Notes: generated from the sequence alone by a model not told the origin. A stretch of 44,598 nt of DNA from an uncultured Aquitalea sp. (GCF_945957525.1 NZ_CAMFLA010000028.1:1-44598), one strand, 5' to 3'; shown: positions 7,168 to 15,600, counted from the stretch's first letter. A program made the numbers and translations.

Positions 7168-7414
7168 GGCGGGCTCCTCGCGCAGAGGCTGGACGCATCG
7201 CGTCCGGGTGGGGGTGACGGAGCGCGCCCGCATCAGCGCGCCCACGCCTCAACATAGAGTTGCGCGGGGGTGGGAGCAAGAGAAGATGGCGGGCGGCAAA
7301 ACACAATGTCATCTGCTATTTCTAAAGAAGTCTGCAATGCATACAGGCTTTTCAAATTTTCATTTGCTTTGAATACTTCTTCGCCTGGCAATCAGGGCGG
7401 CAGGACAAGCCATC

Positions 7415-8245
7415 ATGTCGGCCACACCACACACCTTGCTTGAACGATTCAGCCCGCGCTTTTGGGGCCACGGCCCGCGTCTGGTGGTGCTGGGCCACGG
7501 CATAGGCACCGACCAGAACGCCTGGCGGCTACAAAGGCTGGCACTGGTTGAGGCAGGCTATCGCGTGCTGACTTTCGACTTTGCCGGCGCCACGCCGGAA
7601 ACGGAGGCCAGCTTCTCGCCCCATCACCACGACACGCTGTACGGGTTTGCCGAAGACCTGCTGGTACTGCTGCATCATCTGGAGATTGAGCCCGCCGCCT
7701 ATGTGGGTCATTCGATTGGCGGGATGATCGGCCTGCTGGCCTGCGTGGCCGAGCCATCGCGCTTTGAGCGGCTGGTGCTGCTGGGTGCGTCCGCCCGTTA
7801 CGTGGACGACCCGGCCAGCGCGTATCAGGGCGGCTTCACCCAGGAAGCGGTCCAGCAATTACTGGATGCGGCGCGCACCGACTACGCCAAGTGGGCCAAC
7901 GGCTTTGCCCCCGCCATGGTGGGTGAGGTGAACCCGCACCTTTCCTCCGCCGAGTTTTCCCGCCATCTGCAGACGCTCAGGCCGGACATCGTGCACACCA
8001 TGCTGAAGGCGGCCTTTCTGTCGGACCATCGCGCCGAGGTAGAGCGGCTGAGCCGCCCGCTTTATGTCTTGCAGACCAGCGAGGATGTAGCCGTGCCCTG
8101 GAGCGCGGCGCAATGGCTGGCCGAACACGGCAGGGCCCGGGCGCTGATCCGGCTGCCCACGCACGGCCACTTGCCTCACATGACAGCGCCTGACAGCGTC
8201 AATGCCGCGCTGCTGACTTGCCTGACCGGAAACGCCGATGGCTGA
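7415..8245 (+). CDS. RsbQ-like alpha/beta hydrolase (KAI2/D14 fold relative)
   Basis: A 276-residue protein. The start at 7415 follows GGCAGGACAAGCC. The alpha/beta-hydrolase fold is complete: the oxyanion region is at VLGHGIGTDQNAW (25-37), the nucleophile elbow GHSIGG has S100, the acid is D224 (TSEDVAVP) and the base is H252 (THGHLPHMTAP). Spacing between triad members matches that of Bacillus RsbQ, and the GTDQNAW and HxPHM stretches are RsbQ-type. RsbQ hydrolyses or binds an unknown small molecule and is required with the PAS protein RsbP in the energy-stress pathway; plant karrikin/strigolactone receptors share the fold. Here the last 8 bases overlap the start of a PAS-GGDEF-EAL gene, so the partner is predicted to be that protein. 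Confidence 0.88.
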   Translation: MSATPHTLLERFSPRFWGHGPRLVVLGHGIGTDQNAWRLQRLALVEAGYRVLTFDFAGATPETEASFSPHHHDTLYGFAEDLLVLLHHLEIEPAAYVGHSIGGMIGLLACVAEPSRFERLVLLGASARYVDDPASAYQGGFTQEAVQQLLDAARTDYAKWANGFAPAMVGEVNPHLSSAEFSRHLQTLRPDIVHTMLKAAFLSDHRAEVERLSRPLYVLQTSEDVAVPWSAAQWLAEHGRARALIRLPTHGHLPHMTAPDSVNAALLTCLTGNADG

Positions 8246-11060
8246 CCTGTCGCTGGCGGTGGCGGCGGTCCGCGATCTGCTTGCCGCGGATGCGGTCTGC
8301 CTCTGGTTTGTCGAGGCGGAGTCCGTCGCAGTACCGGTGGCCAGCGCGCCGGCCGACTGGATGTCCCGCCCTTGCGTGCTGCCGATGGCGGATCAGCCCT
8401 GGCTTTTAACCGTAGGCGAGGCTGCGGCTGACATGCTGCCGCTGTCCCTGCGCGCGCGCGAAGCGCTGGGCCATGACAGTGCCGTGCTGCTGGCCCGGCG
8501 ACAATTGTCGGCAACCGTCAATGTGGGCTTGCTGGCCTTGTGGCGACAGAGGGCGCCGCCTGCCAGCGGCCTGGAGAAAACGGTCGAGGTGCTGCTGACC
8601 GCGCTGGGACAGAACATCTGGCAAAGCGGCGCCGGCGTCAGCCTGCTGGAGGAAGATCCGCACCTGCATGCGCTGGCGGACGCACTGCCGCAGGGCATCG
8701 TCATCGTGCCGCTTGATGGCCGCATGGGCTTCGTCAACCACACCGCCGCTGGTTTGCTGGGCATCGCCAAAGGCGAAACCTTGCCCGCCCCCCTGTCTCA
8801 GGCGCTGCGCCGCCTTATCGAGCGGGCCATCAATGCCGAGGAGGTGTCCGGCTTTGTCTTGCCGCTATTGGGCGGCTTGCCGCCGGATGACGAACTGCGC
8901 AGCATCACCATGCGCTTGCCGGCCGGCCAGGCACTGAGGCTCACCATTGCCCCGGTTGGCGACAGCCAGACAAGCGCCTGGGCCTGGCTGCTGGACGACA
9001 TCAGCCACGAAACCGCCTTGCAGGACAAGCTTTCGGCCAACGAGCACAAATTCCGCCATTTCTATCAAACCATGCAGGACGCCGTCGCGTTTTATGACCA
9101 GGACGGCCAACTGACGGAGGGCAATGCGGCGCTGCTCAAATTACTGGACTGGCCGCAACAGCCGGTAGCCCACGCCTTTGATCTGGGCTGGCAAGTGGAG
9201 ACCTGGCAAAACATGATCACCGTCTGCCTGGCCCACGGCTTTGCGCCCATGGCCGAACGCCAGCTGCCCAGAGCGGATGGCGCGGTGGTGTTTGTGGAGT
9301 TCTCCTGCCATGTGCGCCGCGACAGCGCCGGCCGCGTCACCGGCTGGTACGAAGTGATGCACGACATCACCCAGCGCAAGGCCAGCGAAGCGCGGCTGCG
9401 GCTTGCCGCCACGGTGTTTGAACGGCATGCCGAGGGCGAAGTGCTGACCGATGCCAGTCACATCATCCTTGCCTGCAACAGCGCTTTCGTGGCCATGACC
9501 GGCTACAGCCATGACGAATTGCGCGGCCAGACGCCCCGCTTGCTCCACTCCGACAAGCACAACGACAGTTTCTACCTGCTGTTGCGCCAGCAGATTCACG
9601 CCCGGGGCTGGTGGCAAGGCGGTATCTGGAGCCGGACCAAATCCGGCGAGCTGTTTTTTAAATGGCTCACCATCAACGCTCTGCGCGACGAGGCCGGCAA
9701 CATCACGCACTTTGTCGGCCTGTACCGTGAACCCGAAGCGGTAAACGCCGCGCAAGGCCGCATCGCCTATCTGGCCACGCATGATTCGCTGACCCGGCTG
9801 CACAATCGCCAGTGGCTGGAAGACCGCCTTGCCCATTTGCTGAGCGCCAGCATCGGCAAAGTCATTGGCGTGGCGGTGCTGCAGCTGGACAATTTGCACA
9901 GTGTATTGGGCACGCTGGGGCAACAGGACGGCGATGAGCTGATACGACGCGCCGCCGCCCGACTGCGCGAGGTGGGCCAAGACGCCATCGCCAGCGCGCG
10001 CTTGTCGGACGACCGGTTCGCCCTGGTGCTGGAGGCGGTGTCCATCGATCAGTTGAGCGACACCGCGCACTGGCTGCTGCAAGCGCTCAACACCCCGTCA
10101 GGCGCAGCCGCCGACCCGCACATGACCTGGTTGCTGGGCCTTAGCGCCTACCCGGAACACAGCGACCGCGCCGATGCCCTGCTGCTGAACGCGCAGGCGG
10201 CGTTAATGCGGCTCAAGGAGGCGGGCGGCAGCGGCTGCCTGCTCTACAGCGCGGACATGCGCAAGGAAATCACACGGCGCTTCCAACTGGAAAACGGCTT
10301 GCGCGCGGCGCTGGAGAAAGATGAGCTGTTTCTGCACTATCAGCCGCAGATTGCGGCGCACAGCCACCGGCTGGCCGGCTGCGAAGCGCTGGTGCGCTGG
10401 CGGCGCGGGCAAAACATCGTGCCGCCCGGAGAATTCATCCCGGTGGCGGAACGCTCCGACCTGATCATCCCGCTGACGCGCTGGGTACTGCGCCGCGTTT
10501 GTCTGGATCTCCAGCTCTGGGACAAACAAGGCCTGGCCCCGCCAGTGGTCAGCGTCAATATTTCCGCCCGCCATTTCCAGCGCCCGGACATGGTGGATGA
10601 TCTGCTGGCCATCGTGCGCGAGCATGGCATTTCCCCCTACCGGCTTTGTCTGGAAATCACTGAAGGGCTGCTGGCAGAGCCCGAGCAAACCTCCGGCAAG
10701 CTGCTGGCGCTGAAGACGGCGGGCTTTCACATCAGCATCGACGACTTCGGTACCGGCTTTTCTTCGCTGTCTTACCTGAAGCACTTTGCGCTGGATGAAA
10801 TCAAGATCGACCGCAGCTTTGTCGAGCATCTGTTTGACGAGGAGGGCGACCAAGCCATCGCGCTGGCCATTCTCGCCATTGCCCGCAGCCTGAGCATGCG
10901 CGTGGTGGCCGAAGGGGTGGAAACCCTCCAGCAGGCCGCCTTCTTTCGCCAACACGGCTGCGAGCTGCTGCAAGGTTATCTCTTCGCCAAACCCATGGCC
11001 GCGGAAGCGTTGGCGGACTTGCTGCTGCGCCCCGGCGGCCCGTTTGCCGACCCGGCCTGA
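8238..11060 (+). CDS. Multi-PAS protein with degenerate GGDEF and intact EAL domain (c-di-GMP phosphodiesterase)
   Basis: A 940-residue cytoplasmic protein. An N-terminal GAF-like region (about 1-130) is followed by PAS domains at about 140-250, 265-380 and 388-500, the last with WWQGGIWSRTKSGELFFKW. The GGDEF domain (about 510-670) starts with the usual HDSLTRLHNRQWLEDRL, but the signature is replaced by LSDDR (589-593), so diguanylate cyclase activity is not expected. The EAL domain (about 685-930) is complete: E716 in CEALVRW, SVNISARHFQ, LEITEGLL, IDDFGTGFSSLSYLK, EIKIDRSFV and VVAEGVET. The prediction is a phosphodiesterase lowering c-di-GMP, controlled by its sensory domains. It has no membrane segment. 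Translation is coupled to the RsbQ-like gene through ATGGCTGA. It is followed by a dispersed repeat element. Confidence 0.92.
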   Translation: MADLSLAVAAVRDLLAADAVCLWFVEAESVAVPVASAPADWMSRPCVLPMADQPWLLTVGEAAADMLPLSLRAREALGHDSAVLLARRQLSATVNVGLLALWRQRAPPASGLEKTVEVLLTALGQNIWQSGAGVSLLEEDPHLHALADALPQGIVIVPLDGRMGFVNHTAAGLLGIAKGETLPAPLSQALRRLIERAINAEEVSGFVLPLLGGLPPDDELRSITMRLPAGQALRLTIAPVGDSQTSAWAWLLDDISHETALQDKLSANEHKFRHFYQTMQDAVAFYDQDGQLTEGNAALLKLLDWPQQPVAHAFDLGWQVETWQNMITVCLAHGFAPMAERQLPRADGAVVFVEFSCHVRRDSAGRVTGWYEVMHDITQRKASEARLRLAATVFERHAEGEVLTDASHIILACNSAFVAMTGYSHDELRGQTPRLLHSDKHNDSFYLLLRQQIHARGWWQGGIWSRTKSGELFFKWLTINALRDEAGNITHFVGLYREPEAVNAAQGRIAYLATHDSLTRLHNRQWLEDRLAHLLSASIGKVIGVAVLQLDNLHSVLGTLGQQDGDELIRRAAARLREVGQDAIASARLSDDRFALVLEAVSIDQLSDTAHWLLQALNTPSGAAADPHMTWLLGLSAYPEHSDRADALLLNAQAALMRLKEAGGSGCLLYSADMRKEITRRFQLENGLRAALEKDELFLHYQPQIAAHSHRLAGCEALVRWRRGQNIVPPGEFIPVAERSDLIIPLTRWVLRRVCLDLQLWDKQGLAPPVVSVNISARHFQRPDMVDDLLAIVREHGISPYRLCLEITEGLLAEPEQTSGKLLALKTAGFHISIDDFGTGFSSLSYLKHFALDEIKIDRSFVEHLFDEEGDQAIALAILAIARSLSMRVVAEGVETLQQAAFFRQHGCELLQGYLFAKPMAAEALADLLLRPGGPFADPA

Positions 11061-11070
11061 GGCGCTAAGA

Positions 11071-11119
11071 GCTGAGGCAAGGAGGCGCGACGCAGCATCA
11101 GGAATTTTGTCAGCCGCTC
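11071..11119 (+). repeat. Dispersed intergenic element, copy 1 (internally shortened)
   Basis: GCTGAGGCAAGGAGGCGCGACGC leads into CAGCATCAGG and the terminal TTTTGTCAGCCGCTC. Compared with the 13231 copy the middle is deleted while both ends are kept. It lies between convergent genes. Confidence 0.6.
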
Positions 11120-11126
11120 TAAACGC

Positions 11127-11660
11127 TCAGGGCTTGCGCAGGGCCGGCAACATGCGGCGCAGCACATCGCCCTGCCCTTGCAGGCGGTGAGCGATGGCCC
11201 CGGCCACATGCAGGCCGATCAGCATTGCCAGCGCATAGGCAGTGGCGGAGTGGGCCAGCCCCAGCAAGTGGGAAAGCTCGCGGTTTTTCTCCAGCAGGGT
11301 GGGCAGCGTCAGGCTGTCGAACAGGGTCAGCTCGTGGCCGGCGGCATTGGTTTTCAGCCAGCCCAACAAGGGCACCAGCAGCATGCCCAGATACAACAGG
11401 CCGTGCACGGCTTTCTCAGCCAGATACTGCGGGGTACCGGCAGGATTCACCGACGCCGGCAGCCGGCGGCTCGCCAACAGGCGGTTGAGCAAGCGCGCGG
11501 CGGCCAGGGCCAGCACCAGCACGCCAAGGGCGCGGTGCAGGTCCATCAGTTCGGTGGCGTCGTCCAGCAGCCAGCCCACCGCCAGATTGGCGAAAATGGC
11601 CAGCGCCACCAGCCAGTGCAGCAGCACTACCGACAGCGGATAACGATCTTGCTTGTTCAT
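11127..11660 (-). CDS. Cytochrome b561 (di-haem membrane electron carrier)
   Basis: A 177-residue integral membrane protein. The start at 11660 has GGGAGAAC 4-5 bases upstream; an in-frame Met at 11702 lies inside the neighbouring gene. Four transmembrane helices are visible. Histidines suited to haem b ligation are H15 (LLHWLVALAIF), H42 (DLHRALG), the His of KAVHGLLYLG and the His of GLHVAGAIAH, the usual bacterial b561 pattern. The protein is thought to shuttle electrons between quinol and periplasmic acceptors or superoxide. It lies 38 bases downstream of a cytochrome b562 gene on the same strand, which suggests an electron-transfer pair. Confidence 0.92.
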   Translation of the reverse strand: MNKQDRYPLSVVLLHWLVALAIFANLAVGWLLDDATELMDLHRALGVLVLALAAARLLNRLLASRRLPASVNPAGTPQYLAEKAVHGLLYLGMLLVPLLGWLKTNAAGHELTLFDSLTLPTLLEKNRELSHLLGLAHSATAYALAMLIGLHVAGAIAHRLQGQGDVLRRMLPALRKP

Positions 11661-11698
11661 AATGTTCTCCCGTCTGGGGCAAGCGGACTGCGCCAGCA

Positions 11699-12073
11699 TC
11701 AATTGAGGTAGTTGTGGTAACGCTTCTTGATGGGATTGGTCTGGGCCAGCGCCGCTTTGGCGGCGGGCAGGTTATTGGCCTGCACTTGCACGGCTACGGC
11801 GTCCAGTTGGATTTGCAGTTTCTGCATGCCTTCCTTGTAGAGCGCCGGGTCTGCCTTCCAGTTTTGCTGGCTGGCGCGGCGGCTGTCGTCTTGCAGGCGG
11901 GCAAACTGCTTGGAGAAGTCCTGCATATTGTTGCTGGCCATGGCGGCCTGCATGGCCTGTTTCATGTCTTTCATCAGGTTTTTCACCTCGCCGGCCTGTA
12001 CGGTGGAAACAGCGGCGAAAGCGAGCAGGCCGGCGGCCAGCAGGATGCGGGTTTTCTGGGTCAAGACGGACAT
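11699..12073 (-). CDS. Periplasmic cytochrome b562 family protein
   Basis: A 124-residue protein with a signal peptide (residues 1-27, ending VQA). The mature part is a four-helix bundle. With cleavage after A27 the seventh residue is M34, matching the methionine haem ligand of E. coli cytochrome b562, and the C-terminal KRYHNYLN supplies the histidine ligand H120. Sequence identity is otherwise low, but length and ligand positions fit. Haem would be bound non-covalently (no CxxCH). It is the first gene of a b562-b561 pair; the soluble protein may be the partner of the membrane cytochrome. Confidence 0.85.
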   Translation of the reverse strand: MSVLTQKTRILLAAGLLAFAAVSTVQAGEVKNLMKDMKQAMQAAMASNNMQDFSKQFARLQDDSRRASQQNWKADPALYKEGMQKLQIQLDAVAVQVQANNLPAAKAALAQTNPIKKRYHNYLN

Positions 12074-12159
12074 CGGCGAAGCTCCTTGGGTAGGGTATGG
12101 CGCCGATGATAGAGTGCGCGACTTAAGGCAACCTTAAACGCCGCGGGGCAGTGAATGGC

Positions 12160-12235
12160 GCAAGGCAAAGCGAGGGCCCGACGCCGCTTGCCGCTGGCAA
12201 GGCACAGGACAAGGGGCGGCGGTTTGCTGAGCGGC
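12160..12235 (+). repeat. Possible degenerate copy of the dispersed element
   Basis: The stretch has scattered core matches (CAAGGCACAGGACAAGG) and ends GGTTTGCTGAGCGGCC, close to the right terminus of the other copies. It directly abuts the end of the acetyltransferase gene. Weak. Confidence 0.3.
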
Positions 12236-12236
12236 C

Positions 12237-12683
12237 TTACAGCGGCGGCAGCCGCTTTTTCAGGTACAGCCGGCGGTGGCCGGGTGGGCAGTCTTCCAGC
12301 TCTCCCATCAGTTCAAACCCGCAGCGCTGGTAAAAACCCGGCGCCTGAAAACTGTAGGTGTAGAGAAACACGCCCACGCAGCCGCGCCGGCGCGCTTCAT
12401 CGTCCACCAGCGCCATCAGCCGGCGGCCCAGGCCAGAGCCGCGATGATCGGGATGCAGCCACAGGTAGTCCACATACATCCAGCCCATGCCGTCGTTGCC
12501 GAACAGCCCGCCCACCACCTCGCCCCTTTCGTCGCGGGCGTACAGCTCCAGATTGCGGTAGGCGGAGTGATTGCCGTACAGATGCTGGCCGATCACCTCG
12601 GTGTTGAAGGCTTTGAGGCCGTCCTCGATCACCGCGCGGGCGGCGGGATTATCGCCAAAGTGAAACTGATAGGGTGTGTTCAT
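12237..12683 (-). CDS. GNAT-family N-acetyltransferase
   Basis: A 148-residue protein beginning MNTPYQFHFGDNPAARAVIE; the longer frame to 12815 covers an intergenic region and is rejected. The acetyl-CoA binding motif A is clear: DYLWLHPDHRGSGLGRRLM (R-G-S-G-L-G pyrophosphate loop). It is followed by a motif B region, VGVFLYTYSFQAPGFYQRCG, typical of GNATs. The N-terminal FNTEVIGQHLYGN is like that of small-molecule acetyltransferases. The substrate is unknown. It is the last of several minus-strand genes that include a cupin and an amine oxidoreductase. Its RBS is weak (AGGCACATTCC). Confidence 0.88.
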   Translation of the reverse strand: MNTPYQFHFGDNPAARAVIEDGLKAFNTEVIGQHLYGNHSAYRNLELYARDERGEVVGGLFGNDGMGWMYVDYLWLHPDHRGSGLGRRLMALVDDEARRRGCVGVFLYTYSFQAPGFYQRCGFELMGELEDCPPGHRRLYLKKRLPPL

Positions 12684-12770
12684 GGAATGTGCCTGATCAA
12701 TAAACCCGCCCCGCTTGCCGGGGCAAAACCGCATTCTGCCTGACGCCGCCGCCAGCCTTCGGCCAACCTT

Positions 12771-12792
12771 GATTGCCGGCATGGCGGCAATC
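12771..12792 (-). terminator. Hairpin downstream of the cupin gene
   Basis: GATTGCCG (12771-12778) pairs with CGGCAATC (12785-12792) around a 6-base loop, 26 bases after the cupin stop codon. The minus strand continues AAGGTTGGCCGAAGG, so the 10-mer motif follows 4 bases later. The T-tract is short, so this is a weak terminator or an RNA end structure. Confidence 0.45.
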
Positions 12793-12818
12793 CTGCCGTA
12801 CAGATGGTTGACCACCGC

Positions 12819-13160
12819 TCAGGGCAACAGGCAATAGGTTTTGCGTACGGTTTCGTCCACTTCCCATATACCTTCGCTGTGGGCGGGAAAGTACAGCGCA
12901 TCGCCCGCCTGGATGTGAAACACCTCGCCGCTGTCGGCAATGAAACGGCACCGGCCCTGAATGAAGTGGCAGAACTCGGCGTTCTTGATCTGCCGCCGCC
13001 AGCGGCCCGGCGTGCACTCCCACACGCCGGTTTCCACCCCGGCGTCCGGTTCTGCGTCATGGGTGGCAATGCGCGAGGGCGGGCTGGATAGCGGCAACCC
13101 CACGTCCTGCGGAGCGGAAAGCGTTTGCTGCTGGGCCTGACTGAGTTGAACGATGGGCAT
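12819..13160 (-). CDS. Small cupin-domain protein (DUF861, ureidoglycine aminohydrolase-like)
   Basis: A 113-residue single-domain cupin. The core matches the cupin_3/DUF861 pattern: GVWECTPGRWRRQIKNAEFC, then HFIQGRCRFIADSGEVFHIQ, AGDALYFPAHSEGIWEVDET and VRKTYCLL. The family is compact, lacks some canonical metal-binding histidines, and often sits next to FAD-dependent amine or amino-acid oxidases, as it does here (183 bases downstream of the 13344 gene, with a dispersed repeat in the gap). Binding of a small metabolite or ligand is likely; the reaction is unknown. Confidence 0.87.
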   Translation of the reverse strand: MPIVQLSQAQQQTLSAPQDVGLPLSSPPSRIATHDAEPDAGVETGVWECTPGRWRRQIKNAEFCHFIQGRCRFIADSGEVFHIQAGDALYFPAHSEGIWEVDETVRKTYCLLP

Positions 13161-13230
13161 GCGATGTCCTTTTAATCATGAGCGATGCGGAATGAAGGGC
13201 CGGCCGGGCAAAACCTGGCCAGCAACGCTC

Positions 13231-13315
13231 GGACCCGCTCACAAAACCCCTGATCCTGCGTTGCGCTTCCTTGTCGTACTGCGGGCACGGCCGGCGCCGG
13301 CGCGCCTTGCCTCAG
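13231..13315 (-). repeat. Dispersed intergenic element, copy 2
   Basis: Read on the plus strand: GGACCCGCTCACAAAACC, then CTGATCCTGCGTTGCGCTTC, a core containing CTTGTCGTAC, and the end GGCGCGCCTTGCCTCAG. The 66-base core (13250-13315) aligns without gaps to the copy at 37701-37766. It lies between the cupin and FAD oxidoreductase genes. Confidence 0.8.
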
Positions 13316-13343
13316 TCGTGATACTGATTTTTGCCAGCCGCGC

Positions 13344-14753
13344 TTACTGCATCAGGCTTTCCATGCGATTGGCCAACCCTTGCGCCAAGCGCCGTTGCCA
13401 GGCCGGCGAGGCGGGGTTGTTCAGCACGCGGTCTTCCCAGTCGAAGCTGCGGATGATGCCGTTGTAACCCAGCCAGCGCAGCGGCTCCGGCTCCCAGCGT
13501 GCCACTTCGGCGGTATTGCGCAGCCAGGGAATCTGCCGCAACTTGCCGTTGCGGTGGGTAATGAGCGAGGCGATGGTGCGGCCGGCCAGATTGGTGGCGC
13601 CCACGCCCTCGCCGCCATAGCCGCCGGCAAAGTACACACCGCGATCATCATCGGCGACGATTTGCGGATGAAAGCGCCGCGCCACGCCCAGGTTGCCGCC
13701 CCAGCCGTGGGTAATGGCGGCGTTGCCCAGCATGGGAAACAGCTCCAGCATCATGTTGCGGCGCATGGCCACTTCTTCGGCGGACAGGGCAAAGTGGCTA
13801 CGCAAGCGGCCGCCAAAGCGGTAGCCGCCGCGCGCGCCGAACACCAGCCGGTTGTCGCGGCTGCGCTGGCCGTAGCTGACCAGCCGGCTCCATTCGCTGA
13901 AGGCCTGCCCTTCGGCCAGACCTATCTCGTCCCACAGGTCTTGCGACAGGGGTTCGGTGGCAATGATCAGGCTCTGCACGGCAATCTGGTGGCCGCGCAC
14001 GCCCTGCAAGCTGCGCGAATACGCTTCCACCGCCGGCACCACCCACTTGGCCGCTACCCGGCCGCTGGCGGTGCGCACGGCTTGACGTTCGATGGCGACG
14101 ACCGGCGTTTGCTCGTAAATGCGCACGCCCTTGGCCTCCACGCAGCGGGCCAGCGAGCGCGCCAGCCGCGCCGGCTGCACGGTGGCCACGTGCGGCGAGA
14201 AAATGCCGCCGAAACGGGTGGCCAGTTTGAGCTGCCGATCCAGCTCCGCGCCGTCCAGCCAGCGGAAGTCCTGCTCGCCGTGGCCGTGCGCGCGCCAGTG
14301 CGCCAATTGCTGGCGCAGGCGGGTTTCCTGCTCAGGGTAGCGGGCGGCGCAATAGAGTACGCCGCCCTTGCGGAAGTCGGCGTTCAGGCTTTCCCGCGCC
14401 ACCACCCGCCCCACTTCGTCGGGGATATCCCGCAGGATGTCCAGGCACTCCGCGCGGCCGGCGGCGTCCAGATGCGCCAGCAGGCGGTCTTCACCGGCCA
14501 GCTCGCCAATCACCCAGCCGCCGTTGCGACCGGATGCGCCATAACCGGCAATATTGGCTTCCAGGATGGCGATGTCCAGATCCGGGGCGTACTGCTTGAG
14601 GTAATAGGCGGTCCACAAGCCGGTGTAGCCGGCGCCGATGATCACCACGTCGGCACTGGCGTCGCCGTCCAGCGCCGCGCGCGGACGCTTTTCCGCCGCG
14701 TCCAGCTGATCCATCCACAAGCTGATGTCGCTTGCCTGCGTTGCCTGCTCCAT
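13344..14753 (-). CDS. FAD-dependent amine/amino-acid oxidoreductase (DAO family, PuuB/OrdL-like)
   Basis: A 469-residue protein. The start at 14753 has GGGAG 6 bases upstream. An N-terminal Rossmann fold binds FAD: DVVIIGAGYTGLWTAYYLKQ with G40, G42 and G45, and an acidic strand end at ILEANIAGYGASGRNGGWV. The ASGRNGGW stretch is typical of the gamma-glutamylputrescine oxidase/OrdL group. The C-terminal GGYGGEGVGATNLAGRTIAS closes the flavin site. Such enzymes oxidise gamma-glutamylated polyamines or secondary amines, releasing aldehyde and H2O2 or feeding electrons to O2. The exact substrate is not determined, and no gamma-glutamylputrescine synthetase is nearby. It stands 31 bases after a SnoaL-AraC regulator gene. 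Confidence 0.88.
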   Translation of the reverse strand: MEQATQASDISLWMDQLDAAEKRPRAALDGDASADVVIIGAGYTGLWTAYYLKQYAPDLDIAILEANIAGYGASGRNGGWVIGELAGEDRLLAHLDAAGRAECLDILRDIPDEVGRVVARESLNADFRKGGVLYCAARYPEQETRLRQQLAHWRAHGHGEQDFRWLDGAELDRQLKLATRFGGIFSPHVATVQPARLARSLARCVEAKGVRIYEQTPVVAIERQAVRTASGRVAAKWVVPAVEAYSRSLQGVRGHQIAVQSLIIATEPLSQDLWDEIGLAEGQAFSEWSRLVSYGQRSRDNRLVFGARGGYRFGGRLRSHFALSAEEVAMRRNMMLELFPMLGNAAITHGWGGNLGVARRFHPQIVADDDRGVYFAGGYGGEGVGATNLAGRTIASLITHRNGKLRQIPWLRNTAEVARWEPEPLRWLGYNGIIRSFDWEDRVLNNPASPAWQRRLAQGLANRMESLMQ

Positions 14754-14784
14754 GGCGCTCTCCCATCGGTTGATGGGTCACACC

Positions 14785-15600
14785 TTAAACGGCGTCGGAC
14801 GGAGGCGTCGTCGCTGCGGACACGCGAGAAAAGTCGCGCAGCCAGGCGGCGGGTGTCATGCCGGTGACTTCGCGAAAAGCGCGGTAAAAAGAGGACAGCG
14901 AGTTGAAACCGACGGAGAACGCCAGCTCGTCCACCCGCGCCGCGGCCGGAGCAGGCTCAAGACGGCTGAGCAAATGTCGCACGCGCGCTTCGTTGAGGTA
15001 TTGGTAGAAGCTGCGGCCCAGCACCTGATTGAAAAGATAAGACAGCTGGTTGCGGCTGTAGCCGGTGGCGGCGGCCACCGTCGGCAAGCTGCAATCCGGG
15101 TCGAGAAACGGCCGACGTTGGCCGAAGAAGGCGTGCAGGTCTTCCGCCATGCGGCTGAGCTGGCGCGCGGACAAGCCCAGCTTTTGCAGCGGGCCGCGCG
15201 GGTCCGCCGCGCCTTTCGCGCCGGAGGGGCGTTGCAAGGTGGCGTATTCATTGATGCGCCACACCAGATTGTCGCGCACGCGGATGGCTTCGCTGCTGCG
15301 GAAATAAGCCCCGCCCTCTTTCAGCGACAGCCGATACTGAATGAAGGCGGTGTCGCCATCCACGCGGATGCGGTCCAGATGTTCCAGCCGGCCGCTCTCG
15401 GCCTGCGGCAAGGAGGCGCGCACGTAATCGCGCAGCTCGTCCTGACGAAAGACGCGGTTTTGCAGCAGGTCGTGATATTCGATGTCCGGGTGGTACAAGG
15501 CGAGGATGGCGTCCAGATCGCGGTTTTTCCAGGCGTGGTGATAGCGCAGCACCACCGCGTGGGTGGCGGGGTCAAATCCTGCGCCGTCTGCTGCCTGCAT
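14785..15600 (-). CDS. AraC-family regulator with N-terminal SnoaL/NTF2-like domain
   Basis: A 271-residue protein. The start at 15600 has AAGGAG 6 bases upstream. Residues about 10-120 resemble the SnoaL-like NTF2 fold (VVLRYHHAWKNRDLDAILAL, then YHPDIEYHDLLQNRVFRQDE and WRINEYATL). The last 100 residues are an AraC DNA-binding domain with two helix-turn-helices (VAAATGYSRNQLSYLFNQVL and LAFSVGFNSLSSFYRAFREV, then TGMTPAAWLR). The NTF2-type pocket would be the effector-binding module, in place of the more usual cupin. It is cotranscribed with the FAD oxidoreductase (31-base gap) and probably controls that operon. Confidence 0.87.
   Translation of the reverse strand: MQAADGAGFDPATHAVVLRYHHAWKNRDLDAILALYHPDIEYHDLLQNRVFRQDELRDYVRASLPQAESGRLEHLDRIRVDGDTAFIQYRLSLKEGGAYFRSSEAIRVRDNLVWRINEYATLQRPSGAKGAADPRGPLQKLGLSARQLSRMAEDLHAFFGQRRPFLDPDCSLPTVAAATGYSRNQLSYLFNQVLGRSFYQYLNEARVRHLLSRLEPAPAAARVDELAFSVGFNSLSSFYRAFREVTGMTPAAWLRDFSRVSAATTPPSDAV

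Noticed and set aside
13380-14867. A 495-residue plus-strand ORF
   Set aside because: It is the antisense of the FAD oxidoreductase gene; no RBS and shadow-like composition.
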